The notes: generated from the letters alone by a model not told the origin. Numbered from the stretch's first letter, positions 1 through 11,532 are shown. The stretch is 64,000 bases of DNA from Coenobita brevimanus (GCA_032717465.1 CM064712.1:23857581-23921580), one strand, 5' to 3'. Made by a program: numbers and translations.

Positions 1-236
1 GTACGTAGTGGTGTGTGTTGAGTGTGTGTGACACCGTGTGACACTGTGCCGTACGTAGTGGTGTGTGTTGAGTGTGTGTGACACCGTGTGACTCTGTGCC
101 GTACGTAGTGGTGTGTGTTGAGTGTGTGTGACACCGTGTGGCACTGTGCCGTACGTAGTGGTGTGTTGAGTGTGTGTGACACCGTGTGGCACTGTGCCGT
201 ACGTAGTGGTGTGTGTTGAGTGTGTGTGACACCGTG
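1..236. repeat. 50-bp tandem repeat, about 4.7 copies
   Basis: A GT-rich unit starting GTACGTAGTGGTGTGTGTTG repeats at 1, 51, 101, 151 and 199. The fourth copy has lost one GT step (48 bp). Copies differ by a few substitutions such as acactg/actctg/gcactg. The array runs off the left edge of the window, so its true length is unknown. No coding meaning is visible. Confidence 0.95.
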
Positions 237-366
237 CCACACTGAACAAAGCATCACTGTACGGAAAACAATACAAGTACGAGCGTTAAATGACACACAT
301 TACTGAACACAATTGCCCGTGGGTTCAAGATGGGTCTGTAGCGCCTTGTTTGTATCTCTCTGTATT

Positions 367-368
<2 letters not shown>

Positions 369-442
<74 letters not shown>
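369..442. repeat. (CA)37 microsatellite
   Basis: Perfect CA dinucleotide run of 74 bp. The His-Thr open frame across it is a by-product of the repeat. Confidence 0.98.
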
Positions 443-445
<3 letters not shown>

Positions 446-711
446 GAAGCATCGGAACATGAACGCGTTACATGCAAAGCATGGGTGCTATAAAGCCTAA
501 GCTAACAAACTAAGCACAGAACACCACATATACAGAACACGACACAGACCAAACACTGTATTGAACACAGCAAAGATATACCACCACTCAGACATTGGCT
601 CGTATCCTGAGTGACAATGGAATTTACTGTTATCGGGAGGCGATGAGATTCCTTGTTAACCTGCCTGGCTCAGCCCCTCAGTGCATGAATCCGCTGTTTC
701 TCTTGACATCA

Positions 712-824
712 TTTCCCTTCCCTTCCCTTCCCTTCCCTTCCCTTCCCTTCCCTTCCCTTCCCTTCCCTTCCCTTCCCTTCCCTTCCCTTCCCTCCCCTTC
801 CCTTCCGTTCCCTTCCCTTCCCTC
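712..824. repeat. (CCCTT)n pentanucleotide array
   Basis: About 22 copies of a CCCTT/TTCCC pentamer, nearly perfect for the first 80 bp and with a few C/T and G changes near the right end. The minus strand reads (GGGAA)n, i.e. more than twenty GGG tracts with two-base loops, which fits the G-quadruplex consensus many times over. Confidence 0.95.
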
Positions 825-1240
825 TAGTTTTCTTTTTCCTGTCACCCTTCATTGCCACATCACACAACTCAGCACCAGTCATCCATCCACCACCATGACG
901 ACCAAACAGTAAGCAAAGCATCATACACACATCTGGCATCTCTCGTTATCTCATGTTTTTCATCTGTAATCATCTGAGTGGTAAAGTCTCCTCATAAATT
1001 ACAGTATATTTTTCCAAGTGATATATATTCCTAGTGATATATTTAATCCCATGTTTCCTCAACTCTTTCACCAGTACACACTGTATGTGGCACAAATACG
1101 CTAGACTTGAGTGTCATCCTTACCTCTGGGTTGTTTTGTACTAAATCTGGTAATGTCACCTGTCATTAAACTCCCACCTGATGTAAGCTGGCTCGTGTCT
1201 GAAAAGAAAAAGGAAAATAGTTTGAACATGGTCCTCATTC
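825..1240. other. No gene or repeat recognised
   Basis: Mixed AT-rich sequence with no long open frame, no RNA-gene signature and no repeat that I can match elsewhere in the window. Confidence 0.5.
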
Positions 1241-1755
1241 TTAACCCCTTCAATCCAGGGACTTACTTTTTTAATATTTTATTTTAGTTCGCGCGTGACG
1301 ATTTCATTCAGATTATTGAGAACCTGAATTTTTAAAGTTATTGAAGAAGGTATTAAAGTTATTGAAGGTATTAATTTTTAAAATTATTGAAGGATTTAAT
1401 TAAAGTTATTGAAGGTATTAATGAAGGTATCAATGACCGCTACATTCAATCCGCCAGGTGTGAAAGCATTATCCTGCGGTGAAGAAAATCGTCAGGAGTT
1501 GGCAAAAAATGAATAAAATCGTCAGGAGTTGGCAAAAAATGCATATAATCGTCAGGAGTTGGCACAAAAATGAATAAAATCGTCTGAAGTTTCCAAAGAA
1601 TGAATATAATCGTCTGAAGTTGGCAAAAAATGAATAAAATCGTCAGAAGTTGGCAAAAAAATGAATAAAATCGTCAGAAGTTGGCAAAAAAATGAATAAA
1701 ATCGTCTGAAGTTGGCAAAAAATATATAAATTACGTCATAGGGTTGAAGGCGTTA
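1241..1755. mobile_element. TTAA-bounded MITE-like element with internal minisatellite
   Basis: The left end reads TTAACCCCTTCAATCCAGGG. The right end, around 1734-1755, reads CGTCATAGGGTTGAAGG then a degraded GTTATT, close to the TGAAGGGGTTAA end seen in other members of this family. Just inside the left end (about 1296-1312) is the reverse complement of the family core motif GAATGAAATCGTC. The middle contains a 30-bp minisatellite built from the same core. No transposase is encoded. Assignment to a piggyBac-type MITE is an inference from TTAA plus CCC/GGG ends. Confidence 0.55.
1484..1728. repeat. 30-bp minisatellite, about 8 copies
   Basis: Unit of 30-31 bp that begins AAAATCGTCAGGAGTTGGCA and ends AAAAAATGAAT. 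Early copies read CAGGAGTT, later ones CTGAAGTT or CAGAAGTT, and the A-run varies by one base. It is an expansion of the AAAATCGTC core that occurs singly in the dispersed TTAA elements of this window. Confidence 0.9.
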
Positions 1756-2399
1756 TTACTGCATAGCTTATCAAGTAATTACGTGTCCTCATATGACCTT
1801 TAATTGTCAGGTATATACTGTATATACACCACACCTGCCATCCAGCTAATTGACCCTGGCTCCTATGACTCACCTGAAAATAATCACCTGACATTAAGTG
1901 GAGGAAAATATTACAGGTGTTTTGGCCATGAAATGAACAAGCCAGCAATCAACCACCTGCCTCTGTAAATGAAGCACCCTATATGCTAAGTAAACAACCA
2001 TGTAATCAATTGGTTAACTGACCCTAACAAATTATCGTCTATGCACAATAAACAATACAGCGAAGCAGCATTGTACACTATTATTTATCAATATAATGTT
2101 AAATAAGAAGAAACCTCTCATGACTGATAACTGAAATAATTTACGTGATAAACCAGATATCCTGAAGTGTATTAGGCTGAAATGTACTCGATACTGAAGC
2201 GAAGAAAATGCAAAGTGATCTTAATAGATTAGGTGCGTCTTATTTCCTTACTGTGGCTACATATTAAAGCATTCTGTTTCTTTGTAGAGTATCTCACGTA
2301 TTACAAATTCATCTTTAGTCATTACAATGTATTATTGCGTTTACTTCTACTGGGAGAGGAATATAGTGAAACCAGGACTGTGTCTGCCAGTGTATGATG

Positions 2400-2402
<3 letters not shown>
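1756..2402. other. No gene recognised
   Basis: AT-rich unique-looking sequence. No coding frame longer than about 70 codons, no splice-bounded frame that I trust and no internal repeat. Confidence 0.5.

Positions 2403-2432
<30 letters not shown>
2403..2432. repeat. (GA)15 microsatellite
   Basis: Perfect 30-bp GA run. Confidence 0.97.
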
Positions 2433-2434
<2 letters not shown>

Positions 2435-2764
2435 CTTCGGAAAGTCATCATCTTTCTCCTTCGCTTCCTCCTTTTTCTTTTTCTTTTTTTATATATTAAT
2501 CATCAGACTAAGGTTAAGGTTAACTTAGGCTCCAGAGACAAAGAAAAGTTGTAAAAACTTGGGAAATGTGGTTACCATGCCTAGTGAAAAGGGCCACACA
2601 TTCATTCACACATCATTCAAGCCCCCGGAATCCTGGCTCCACCTAACGTGCCCAACCATCTCCATGTAGATTTGTTTTATTATTTTAAGATCTTCATTAC
2701 ATACCCCAGTTACATTTAAAACAAGAATATACTGAAGAGATGTTAAACCAAAAATGTGTAGAAA

Positions 2765-3000
2765 TAAGTCGAAGAGAAAAGAGAAGTGGGCGGAAGAATT
2801 AAGGAGAGTAAGATTAAAAGAAAGGGGAGGAGAAAACAGATGAAAAGTTGGCACAGAGAGTGAAAAAAAGGAGGAGGAGGAGGAAAGAAAAGAGTGGGGA
2901 GGAAGAGGAGGAAGAAGTGGAAGAAAGAGAGGAGGGAAAGTGACAAGAACGAGAGGAGGAGCCGCCACATATCAGCGCTAACATAAACAACGGTGTATAC

Positions 3001-3046
<46 letters not shown>

Positions 3047-3241
3047 ATGGGGGAGAGTGAAAAAGTGGTGAAAGAATGAGGAAAGGGAGGAAATGGGGAG
3101 TGATAGAAGAGAGAAGTGGTAGGCAATGGGGGGGGGGGTAGTGAGGGGCAGAGGGCGTAGGGTAGGAGGGAGCAGGTGGGTCTGTCGTGATGGGATGGCG
3201 TGAAAGACAGCAGCAACTGAAGAAGGGGATGAACGAGACGC

Positions 3242-3297
<56 letters not shown>

Positions 3298-3298
3298 T
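2765..3298. repeat. Purine-rich tract with two GA microsatellites
   Basis: The plus strand is dominated by A and G for over 500 bp, with perfect GA runs at 3004-3043 and 3244-3294. Long Ser/Leu/Pro-rich frames on the minus strand are composition artefacts: several frames stay open at once because stop codons are rare in pyrimidine tracts. Confidence 0.85.
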
Positions 3299-3544
3299 AC
3301 AAAGATAGTTTGGGATAGAAAGTAAAGTCCATACAGCAGACGTCAGGATATTGCGTCATAATAAACGTTTGGGATGGACTAACGTTTGCTATACAGTGTT
3401 CAGGTACAGGTGACAAGCCGTTTATCATGTTTTTATTACGAGATGCATCCAGGTTTGCTTTACTGGATATTGACAACCTCGATGGTGTTTTCCGTGAGTG
3501 GATGGGAGGGGGTCGGCAAAATCCTGTGTCTGTCTTTATCATAT

Positions 3545-3915
3545 ACTCTGTCATATTACCACCATATTACCATCATAGCATTACCATTTTCACAACTATA
3601 TCACCATCGTTTAACTCTCCTCTTCATCATCATGACACTACTTTTTCACACAATATCTCCAAGCTATCACCACCATGTTGCTACATTTACTCCTTTATAT
3701 CACCCCTCTATCAATACCATACTCTTTGCTGTCTTCAACACCATATCACTACAATAAAGCACCTCCATATCACCACCACCATATTATCACCATACTATAG
3801 TGTGATTGGTGGCGGTATTGTGATTGGTGCTGGTGGTATTGTGGTTGGTGATGATGGTGTGGTTGGTGGCTTTGTGGTGGCCTGCCAGCTGGTGGTGGCA
3901 CTGGGGTGGTGGTGG
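3545..3915. repeat. ACC/ATC then GGT/GGTGAT low-complexity trinucleotide region
   Basis: Left half (3545-3800) is a degenerate mix of CAC, CAT and ATC triplets. Right half (3801-3915) switches to GTGATTGGTG-type repeats, the opposite strand composition. This makes an imperfect inverted arrangement of triplet-like repeats. No gene. Confidence 0.7.
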
Positions 3916-4074
3916 TGTGTCAGCGTGCCGTGCGTCCAAGTGGTAATTCCATCCATTGTACTTCCACCGCCACACGCATCGCTGGCGGCCTCAACTTAAG
4001 GGGACGCTATTTTATCATTTTCTCGCCACACACGTCTAACCCCAGAGCATATTTGGGGTGACCGAGACTCTGTA

Positions 4075-4270
4075 GTTAGGTTAAGTTAGGTTAGGGTGAC
4101 GCCGACTCTGTATTTAGGTTTGGTTAGGCTAGGTGGATTTGTAGTGACCACGACTCTGTTGTTGGGTTGGTCTAGGTTAGGCTAGGTCTGATTAGGTTAG
4201 GCTAGGTCTGACTAGGTTATGTTAGTTTTGACTCGGCTAGGTTGAGTTAGGGTACGTTAGGTTAGGTATA
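4075..4270. repeat. Degenerate TTAGG-rich cluster
   Basis: About eleven exact TTAGG pentamers, with CTAGG and TTGGG variants, in 196 bp. A longer phrase, cgactctgt-n-ttaggtt, recurs at about 4067, 4092 and 4151, so a roughly 40-60 bp unit carries the pentamers. TTAGG is the canonical arthropod telomere repeat; this copy is too degraded to be an active telomere. Confidence 0.7.
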
Positions 4271-4479
4271 TTTAAGGTCCAACGGATCCATGGTTAGATT
4301 ATATAATTATTTCCGTATTTTTTTCGTGGAGTGTTTTCTTCTTGATGCTTTGTATGTTTTTAGTCCTCTCTGGCTGATGCCTTTTTTTTTTTTTTATCCT
4401 ATGTTTTTTGCTACAATTTCCCATCTTTTTTGTTTAGGAACGACTTTTCGAAATAGAAAAAAAATAGATGGAGCCTCCA

Positions 4480-4581
4480 TTAACCCCTTCAGAAGTAGAT
4501 ATCTCTTTTTAAGTCGATTAAAGGTCGTTTTCAGAAAGCAAGAATTAATTTAAAACGACATATTCGGGCAGAAGAAGTTAA
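4480..4581. mobile_element. TTAA-bounded MITE-like element, 102 bp
   Basis: Starts TTAACCCCTTCAGAAGTAGA and ends GCAGAAGAAGTTAA, with TTAA at both edges. The right end is more diverged than the left. No coding content. Confidence 0.5.
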
Positions 4582-5405
4582 AGATGTGTGTGTCAGTAAT
4601 ATTTAGGCTGAGAAGACGTAAGCAGTGACCATAATGGTTTTAATAGGCCTTGAAATCAACCACGATACACTGATTTCTGACACTTGTAGAATTCGTTCAG
4701 TGTTGCTCAGTCAGAGACGGCAAATAAACCAACTTTTTGTTAACATGTTTCTAAATTTTAAGACGCGTGGCTGTGTTGTCAGGACAGGTTAACGCAGCAG
4801 CCGAAAGAACCGATGCAATTTTCGATAATGTCGTGGAGTGCAGCCCACAAAGACAGAGGCAGCTGGACTTAATGGCTCTTCTGTGTGTCTCCACCCTACT
4901 CATGGTACTTGAGTTTAGGAAGCTGTCTTACACACCTTCTTGTACTGAAGGCGTTAAGGAAATATCTAACCTCGAACCGAACAGGTTAATTAAATCTACC
5001 CTTACGGTCCTAAGAGTGATTCCTGTTAACTCCTCGGGCATGATGTCGCCGTAGCTCTGAATAACATCGTCCGGCGTTAACAAGATTATAACTTAAATGT
5101 CATTGTACCTCTCTCATGCTGGCTGGGGAAGCAGGAGGACCAGAGATGGTACCCAATACAACACCGAGATCAATAAACAAGCTACAGATAATTCCGCTTA
5201 TGCTGCTGTCATTTCTTTTGAAGGAAGAACAGGGGATAAAGATTCTGCACTCAATCTTCGTCCGTCCTGCGAAAGAAATCTTAGTAACGACAGGGAATTG
5301 GTCGTTATTTTTATCTGTAAAGTCATTAACTGATACATGATACCATCGTCAGCAACTGTGTGGGGTTAGTTGGCTTCGTTGCCCATAAATAGCGTAATGA
5401 CAGGC
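4582..5405. other. Unassigned sequence
   Basis: Contains open frames of 95 codons (4767-5054) and about 75 codons (5097-5340) with ordinary amino-acid composition, but no recognisable domain, no strong splice sites framing them and no conserved motif. I do not call them genes. Confidence 0.4.
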
Positions 5406-5780
5406 CTTGTGGCGCTACTCAGTTACCCTTCCTTCTCTCTCTTTCCATCCCCTGAGCCTTTCCTTTCCCTCCCCAATCTCTCCCTCTCCCCTTCTTTCCC
5501 TCCCTCAGTCTTCCCTTCCTCCCCACCTTTTCCCTCACCTCTCCCATTACTACCCCTCTCTCATTTTTCTCTTCTTGCTCCCACTTCCTCCACCTCCTTA
5601 TCCTTTCATATCCCCTTCCCTCTCCCATTCCCTCCCATCTCCCCATTTTCTCCCATTCCTCCTTACCTTTTACCTTCCCTCCTCCTTCACCCTCTCTTCC
5701 TCTTTCCCACACCACAGATACAAAATGCAGCGCTTCCACCCCTCCTTCCCTTTTTCCTCCCCTCCCCTTTTCGCTGCCTG
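5406..5780. repeat. Pyrimidine-rich tract 5' of LINE A
   Basis: Plus strand is almost all C and T. Near its right end, at 5719-5740, lies a 22-bp stretch beginning TACAAAATGCAGCGCT that recurs with two mismatches at 7845-7866, after the LINE and again behind a pyrimidine tract. Confidence 0.85.
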
Positions 5781-7781
5781 CGAGTAAAAGCAGATGATGG
5801 AAGGATGTTAACTGAGATGGATGCAGTACGGAAGAGATGGGCGGAGTATTTTGAAAGATTGTTAAATGTAGAGGAGGAAAGGGAGGCTGAGATTGTGGCG
5901 GATGAAAGGGTGCAAGGAATAAATGTGTTGGGAGAGTGGAATGACGAAGGAGGAAGTGCAGGAGGCAGTAAAGGAGATGAAAACAGGGAAAGCTGCATAT
6001 ATGGATGAGTGTGCCGTGGAATGCCTGGAAGGTGGTGGAGCGACAACTGTTGACTGGTTAGTAAGATTGTTGAATGTGTGCTTTGTAAAAGGTATGGTGC
6101 CAATTGACTGGGCAAGTGCTTGTGTGGACCCGTTGTATAAAGGCAGGGGTGTTAAGTATGAATGTACTAGCTTTAGGGGTATAAGTCTGTTGAGTGTTGT
6201 AGGTAAGGTGTATGGTAGAGTGTTAATTATGAGAGTTAGAGAGGGTACAGAGGGAGTGATTGGTGATGAGGTGTGTGGCTTTAGGAGAGGGAGGGGATGC
6301 GTGGATCAGGTGTTTGCTGTGAGACAGGTGTGTGAAAAGTATTTAGCGAAAGGTAAGGATGTGTTTTGAGAGTTCATGGATTTAGAGAAAGCGTATGATA
6401 GAACTGATAGGGAGGCTTTGTGGACTGTTTTAAGATTGTATGGACTTGATGGTAGGTTACTAAAAGGGGTGAAAAGTTTTTATGTAAATAGTAGAGCGTG
6501 TGTAAGAGTGGGAAATGCTGTGAGTGATTGGTTTCCTGTGAGAGTGGGGCTGCGACAGGGATGTGTGATGTCGCCTTGGTTGTTTAATATTTACATGGAT
6601 GGTGTTGTAAGGGAGGTGAATGCAAGAGTTTTAGGTGGAGGTCTGAGTCTGGTGAATGTTGATGGTGGAGAGTGGAATCTGAAGCAGCTGCTGTTTGCAG
6701 ATGATACTGCACTGGTGGCTGATTCAGAGGAGAGATTGAGACAGTTGGTAGAGGAGTTTGGAAGGGTGTGTGAAAAGAGGAAATTGAAAGTAAATGAGAA
6801 TAAGAGTAAAGTGATGAAGTGTACGAGGTTGGTAGATGGTAGGAGGATGAATATAGTTTTGAATGGTGAGTTGCTTGAGGAGGTAGTGTTTTAAGTATTT
6901 AGGGTCACATGTTGCTGTGGATGGAAGAATAGATGCAGAAGTGAAGTTTAGAATGAATGAAGTAGGAAAGGTGCTGGGAGGAATGAAAAAAGTGTTTAGA
7001 TGTCGTTCGCTTAGAATGGATGTAAAGAGAAGGCTGTATGAGGGTGTTGTGGTACCGACTGCGTTATATGGGGCTGAAACATGGAATATGGGTGTAGCAG
7101 AGAGGAAAAGTTTGAATGTAATGGAGTGTCTGAGGTGTATGTGTGGAGTGACGCGTATGGATCGGGTGAAAATGATGAAGTGCGAATGAGAACTGGAGTT
7201 GTTCGGGAGATTGCTGGTAGAGTTGAGCAGAGGGTGTTGCGATGGTTTGGGCATATGGAGAGAATGGATAATGAGCGATTGGTGAAAAAGATAACTAGAT
7301 CTGATGTGAGAGGTGTAATGCTGAGAGGAAGACCACGAATAGGATGGATGGACAGTGTGAAGAGAGGGTTGGTTGCGAGAGGGATGTCTGTTGAGCAAGG
7401 AAGAGTGGCTGTGCGTGGCAGAAATAAATGGAGAGAAGTTGTGAATGAATAAATGATGACGCAACCCTGAGGGGATATTCTCCCGCATTTGTCTGATCAG
7501 CTGATCGGGTCAGGTGCGGGTAAGGGGATGGGTCTATTATGATGTGGCAGGGGTAAACCAGCTCTGCTGTCGGGCCCTGCTGCGGATGTCACTGATTACA
7601 CTGTGCAGTTGACCCTCGTGCGGTGTGGTGCGGTGAGGATCTGTCCCTTCTCCCCTTTGAGGCTAAGATGCGAATGAATGTGTTTGAGTGGATGAGTTAA
7701 TTGGGAGTGTGTCGTCCTGTCTCGACTACCTCCCTTTCCTTAGGGGAAGCAGCCTAGGTATATAGATAGACAGACAGACAG
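5781..7781 (+). mobile_element. LINE (family A), 5'-truncated and decayed
   Basis: Non-LTR retrotransposon remnant that once encoded reverse transcriptase; the endonuclease half is missing. Coding begins at LRVKADDGR, then runs through a fingers/palm region (FRGISLLSVVGKVYGRVL), the catalytic block MDLEKAYDR, the RLRQGCVMSP-like block (seen as GLRQGCVMSPWLFN), the FADD catalytic box at 6694-6705, and a C-terminal region with LYGAETW and RWFGHMERMD ending at a stop at 7452. About 330 bp of 3' UTR follows, ending in a short (ATAG/ACAG)n tail. Breaks: a frameshift near 5940, an in-frame TGA at 6367-6369, a one-base T gain near 6892 and a one-base loss near 7170. A copy of the 3' UTR end recurs at 24431-24535. 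The clade cannot be fixed from sequence reading alone. Confidence 0.9.
5923..7452 (+). pseudogene. Reverse transcriptase remnant of LINE A
   Basis: Three separable frames make up one ancestral RT. The first (5923-6894) is interrupted by a single TGA between GKDVF and EFMDLEKAYDR and carries all catalytic boxes, including FADDTALVADS. The second (6917-7189) starts VDGRIDAEVKF and contains LYGAETWNMG. The third ends 7452 and contains RTGVVREIAGR, RWFGHMERMD and RGRPRIGWMD. The order and spacing match the RT plus C-terminal thumb region of non-LTR elements. It cannot make a full enzyme because of the stop and the frameshifts. Confidence 0.85.
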
Positions 7782-7866
7782 CCTCTCCTCCCTTCCCCTC
7801 TCCCATCCCCATTCCTCACATCCCCCTCTTCCCTCCATCCCAGGTACAAAATGCAACGCTCCCACC
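7782..7866. repeat. Pyrimidine tract and duplicated 22-bp flank of LINE A
   Basis: Directly after the LINE tail is a 60-bp C/T tract ending CCATCCCAG, then the 22-bp copy of the sequence at 5719-5740 (20 of 22 identical). It may be part of a long target-site duplication or an older tandem duplication. The polypyrimidine-CAG arrangement also looks like a splice acceptor. Confidence 0.6.
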
Positions 7867-9279
7867 GACTAATTGTTTTGGATTATTCACGCGAATCCAA
7901 TTAGTTCTGAACCTTAAATTTGGCTACAGTGTTCATTTTATCCTAATTAAAATTCAGAATCCCTTCCACGCCACGGCTTATTTATCGAAAAAATCATTTC
8001 TGATTCCCACTGGCAGAGTTTTTCCAAGACTTTGCGTCCTGACTGGCTGGCTTTGCTTTAATCAGAGGTTCATTAATTACACGGGTACAGACTTGTGTGA
8101 AATGATTACCTAGTGATTGACTGCCAGTGATTGGACGCAGGCCGCTCAGGTGTGCACGACCGGGCACGACAAAATGATATCCACGACAGACAGAAAAGAG
8201 AAAATGGAACGAAAAGGAAGATGAAAAAATATATCCACTTGTGACGGAACTTTCCACAGCATAACGTTGATGTCTCTTGTTCTTCTTGGCATACGGGATT
8301 TTGTAACAGGAAGAAGAAAAAAAAATTACAGAGCAGGCAGAAAACGGTAAACAAAACTCAGAAATGAAATGCATATCTGTCGGGTGCGGATGAACTTTCT
8401 GAACTCCCGGCATTCTTTCATATTTCCTTTGGCGCAAGAGATTTCACACAAGGCTACCTTTACGAAATAGTTTGCCCATTACAAGATCAAAAAATCATCT
8501 CTCCACAACAGACAGAAAGGAAGGAAGGAACAAGCAGAAATAAATGGAAAATATGAATCTGAGAAAGTCACCGTCCCACATAACAGAAAAGAGAACGTAA
8601 AACATATACGTTAACAGTGAGCGCCACGTCACTGACTTGTAATGTATTAGGTATTCCAGTTCGCTAAAATTTTGTAATATATCTTCTCCAGTTGTTGATT
8701 TTTCGGGAGTAAATACAGCCCTCTCCACAATCGACGGAAAAAACAAAAATCTGCCTGTGAGCGTTCAGTCGGGTCGTTTTAGTGTATTTCGGACTTTCGT
8801 TATCTTATAATTCGTAACTGTAGGAAAACGTCATAACTTTACAAGAGACAGAAAAGGAGGTATGAAAAAAAACAAGCAATAAATCTGTCTGACGTATTTG
8901 CTTTTATTGTGCACAGACTTGCCTTGTTGCATCGTATTCACGTTGGTTTATGAGATTTTGAAACACGTTTTCCTCGGCATCGAATATATGCTTTACCCAC
9001 AGCAGGAGGGGAAAAGGAAAGAGAGTCACCAAAAAGAATTTACAAGAATACCCGGTAAAAGGAAATATGTGTGTGTGACGAGTGTTGTAGCATTTCGTAT
9101 TTTCTGTGTATCAGGGGTTTCCTAACACCTCAACCTTTGTTGTTTATTCTGCGCTTTGCACTAAGATGGACAAGGAATATGTGCTACAAAGAATCATGCA
9201 CCAACGAAAATACAGCCAACTAAAAGAAATCCTATTCAAACTTAGAATAATGGGTGTGTAAGTTTGAGAGAAGGCTGCC
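7867..9279. other. Unassigned sequence with weakly recurring motif
   Basis: No gene recognised. A phrase like CCACNACAGACAGAAA followed by A-rich sequence recurs near 8178, 8503, 8722 and 8843, suggesting a strongly degraded tandem or dispersed repeat, but the spacing is irregular and I cannot define a unit. Confidence 0.3.
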
Positions 9280-9371
9280 TGGTGGTGAAGGACAGACAGA
9301 CATGGAGGTGAATCACATGTGGCCACCCCTTTCCGAGACTAAGGCGTCTGGCTATACACAGATAGATAGTG
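9280..9371 (+). mobile_element. LINE family B 3'-end fragment
   Basis: Reads ACATGGAGGTGAATCACATG then GTGGCCACCCCTTTCCGAGA, then GGCGTCTGGC, and ends in an ATAGATAG tail. It aligns with the last 70 bp of the LINE at 23262-23776, where the frame reads TWRRFVCGHPLRDLGAWQ. Only this extreme 3' piece is present, typical of severe 5' truncation during target-primed reverse transcription. Confidence 0.7.
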
Positions 9372-10656
9372 TTTATTAGGACGATACGACAGTCATAGCC
9401 CCACTTGGACCCTCTCCACTCATCTCTGCAGAGGGTGTAAGTCAAGCCGAAACTCCTGTCATCATCCAGACCTCTTTTCCCATCTACTATTTGAGGTATG
9501 GTCCAAAAAGCAAGAAAAACTGATAGGTGAAACTAACCAAAAATCGACCCAGTTAAATCGGCCACACTCTCCACTCATCATTCCAACTCCGGCATCTCAA
9601 CATCTCCTCACAGATATAATCATCCACACTTAGCGCTTCGTATCTTCACATTCAACACAGTATCTATATATGGGTGGAATGTCTTTGATTCTGAACTGTC
9701 CAGGGCATCGTGAGATTATCAAGGTCCAGGACTCACAACGTTATTCCTGTGAGGTCATAAAGCTTAACAGAGGTGCTTTGTTTTCACCCGAGGGAACTGA
9801 GCCACTGCCACAACTTGTCGTGGTTAGATGAAATTCGATGGGCCTAGTTATGAGTTAGGAGGTAGGAATGAGTCTCCTTGGTTATTAGATCCTCCAGTCT
9901 AACCTGATCGCCATCCGAGCTGAAAGGGGTTTGATATCTTTGCCAGGTCAGTGTGGCCGCTTCTCATGTGATTGACCTTGCGTTTTATGCCTCGTTATTT
10001 AGTATTGTTATTTATATCGCTGTAATATGGATATAGTCGGCGTAAACATCCTACACTAGGATACTAACCTGACATATGGAGAAATAAAATCGTAAGGAAG
10101 AAGTGCTATAAAATCTATAACACAATCCGGGACTCGGTGTTGTCAAAGCCACTGCGTCGGCTGATGCCCTTTTGTTAATTCTGCGGTAATTAACCAGCTT
10201 TATTTGTGATCCCTGATAAAAATAGCTTTGTAAATGAAAACCGCTTTGTAGGCTTTTCCTCGGATGAAACTCCCACTCGAAATCAATTTAATGAATGCTA
10301 TGAACTGACAGGGGATGAGTTAGTTGGTGAATTACGTACGGAGCAACTTAATACCTAAGTTTTAGTTCTCTGATAATCAACGCACTGACTTCATCTGGCA
10401 GGTGTATGTGCAGTGCATCTACAGAGACAGAACTTTATGCAGATGCTCAGGCTTGTGATGTAGGGCCAGGGTTACAAGGTCCTGAATTACATGTGAGTGA
10501 TTAATTGTTTGGTCCATTTCAGTGGGCATGTTGCTGGTAGATCACACACCTCCGATCCTCATTATTCCTTGTCTCTCGATGCTACCTCATCCCATCTCCA
10601 CGTGGGAAAGAGGACCAAGATGATGATTTTTGTCTTTGATGTTACTACATAAGCAG

Positions 10657-10658
<2 letters not shown>
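9372..10658. other. No gene or repeat recognised
   Basis: Mixed-composition sequence of about 1.3 kb with no long frame, no RNA gene and no match elsewhere in the window that I could see. Confidence 0.5.

Positions 10659-10704
<46 letters not shown>
10659..10704. repeat. (GT)23 microsatellite
   Basis: Perfect GT run of 46 bp. Confidence 0.98.
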
Positions 10705-10708
<4 letters not shown>

Positions 10709-10740
10709 TAATTCAGAATAATATTTGTGTCCTTGTTTTG

Positions 10741-10894
10741 TTAACTCTTTCCATCCGGTGACTGTAATTTTTGCTGTACTTTGGCTATCTTCAGGTGACT
10801 GTATTGAGTAACGGCTGCATCTAACCCATGTAGTTCGATTTAGTCACCCGTGTATAGCAAAAACCTAAACTATATCATGGGACTGAAGAGATTA
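10741..10894. mobile_element. TTAA MITE-like element, 154 bp
   Basis: Starts TTAACTCTTTCCATCCGGTG and ends CATGGGACTGAAGAGATTAT, which is a mutated form of the family right end CATGGTAGTGAAGGGGTTAA. No coding content. Confidence 0.5.
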
Positions 10895-11239
10895 TCACTA
10901 CTGCCAGCCCAGCAGGCCAGCGTTCCTGACTAATCCTGGTGTCCTCTCATCGCAGGGCGGCAAGATGGCACGGACACCACCTGCCTCTTATTACACACCT
11001 GTCCTCAACACCACCCCAGTAATTACAGGTAGGGTGATTGACTCTGACGTATTGTATATATTTTTAGCCATGTAAGTAGTGCGTTTGGATTGGCGCTGCA
11101 GGGAGATGCTGTTGGAAGAGTTGTACAGTTTGCCCTTATACCTGCGCCAAAAATGCAACTTAACATTACTGCATCACTGATTTGTTTTCTCGGTGGAGCT
11201 TTTTCTTTCCGTCCCCTTCATTCTCAAGTCTGATTCCTG

Positions 11240-11283
11240 TTAACTGCTTCAGTATAATGACGTCCCCGGGGTGAAGGGGTTAA
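11240..11283. mobile_element. Minimal 44-bp TTAA inverted-repeat element
   Basis: TTAACTGCTTCAGTATAATG at the left and GGTGAAGGGGTTAA at the right, with GACGTCC between. It is essentially two terminal repeats back to back, so it is either an internally deleted copy or two half-ends of different copies. Confidence 0.45.
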
Positions 11284-11405
11284 TGGCAGAGGCCCCATAG
11301 TGTACATTACCAACACTATGTCAACCTGCAGTGTGGGTAGTACTGAGGATGTACATGTTTATTACCTCCACGCCAGTACGGTGGGCTGATTACACATGTA
11401 CTATA

Positions 11406-11426
11406 GTGTGTGTGTGTGTGTGTGCG

Positions 11427-11510
<84 letters not shown>
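11406..11510. repeat. (GT)n microsatellite with CG interruptions
   Basis: 105 bp of GT with two CG steps in the first 35 bp. Separated by 22 bp from a GA array. Confidence 0.97.
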
Positions 11511-11511
<1 letters not shown>

Positions 11512-11529
11512 AGGTTTGGCGTGTGGCGT

Positions 11530-11532
<3 letters not shown>

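Noticed and set aside
4767..5340. Frames of 74-95 codons with ordinary composition
   Set aside because: No domain, no reliable splice sites and two overlapping frames compete; length is within chance expectation.
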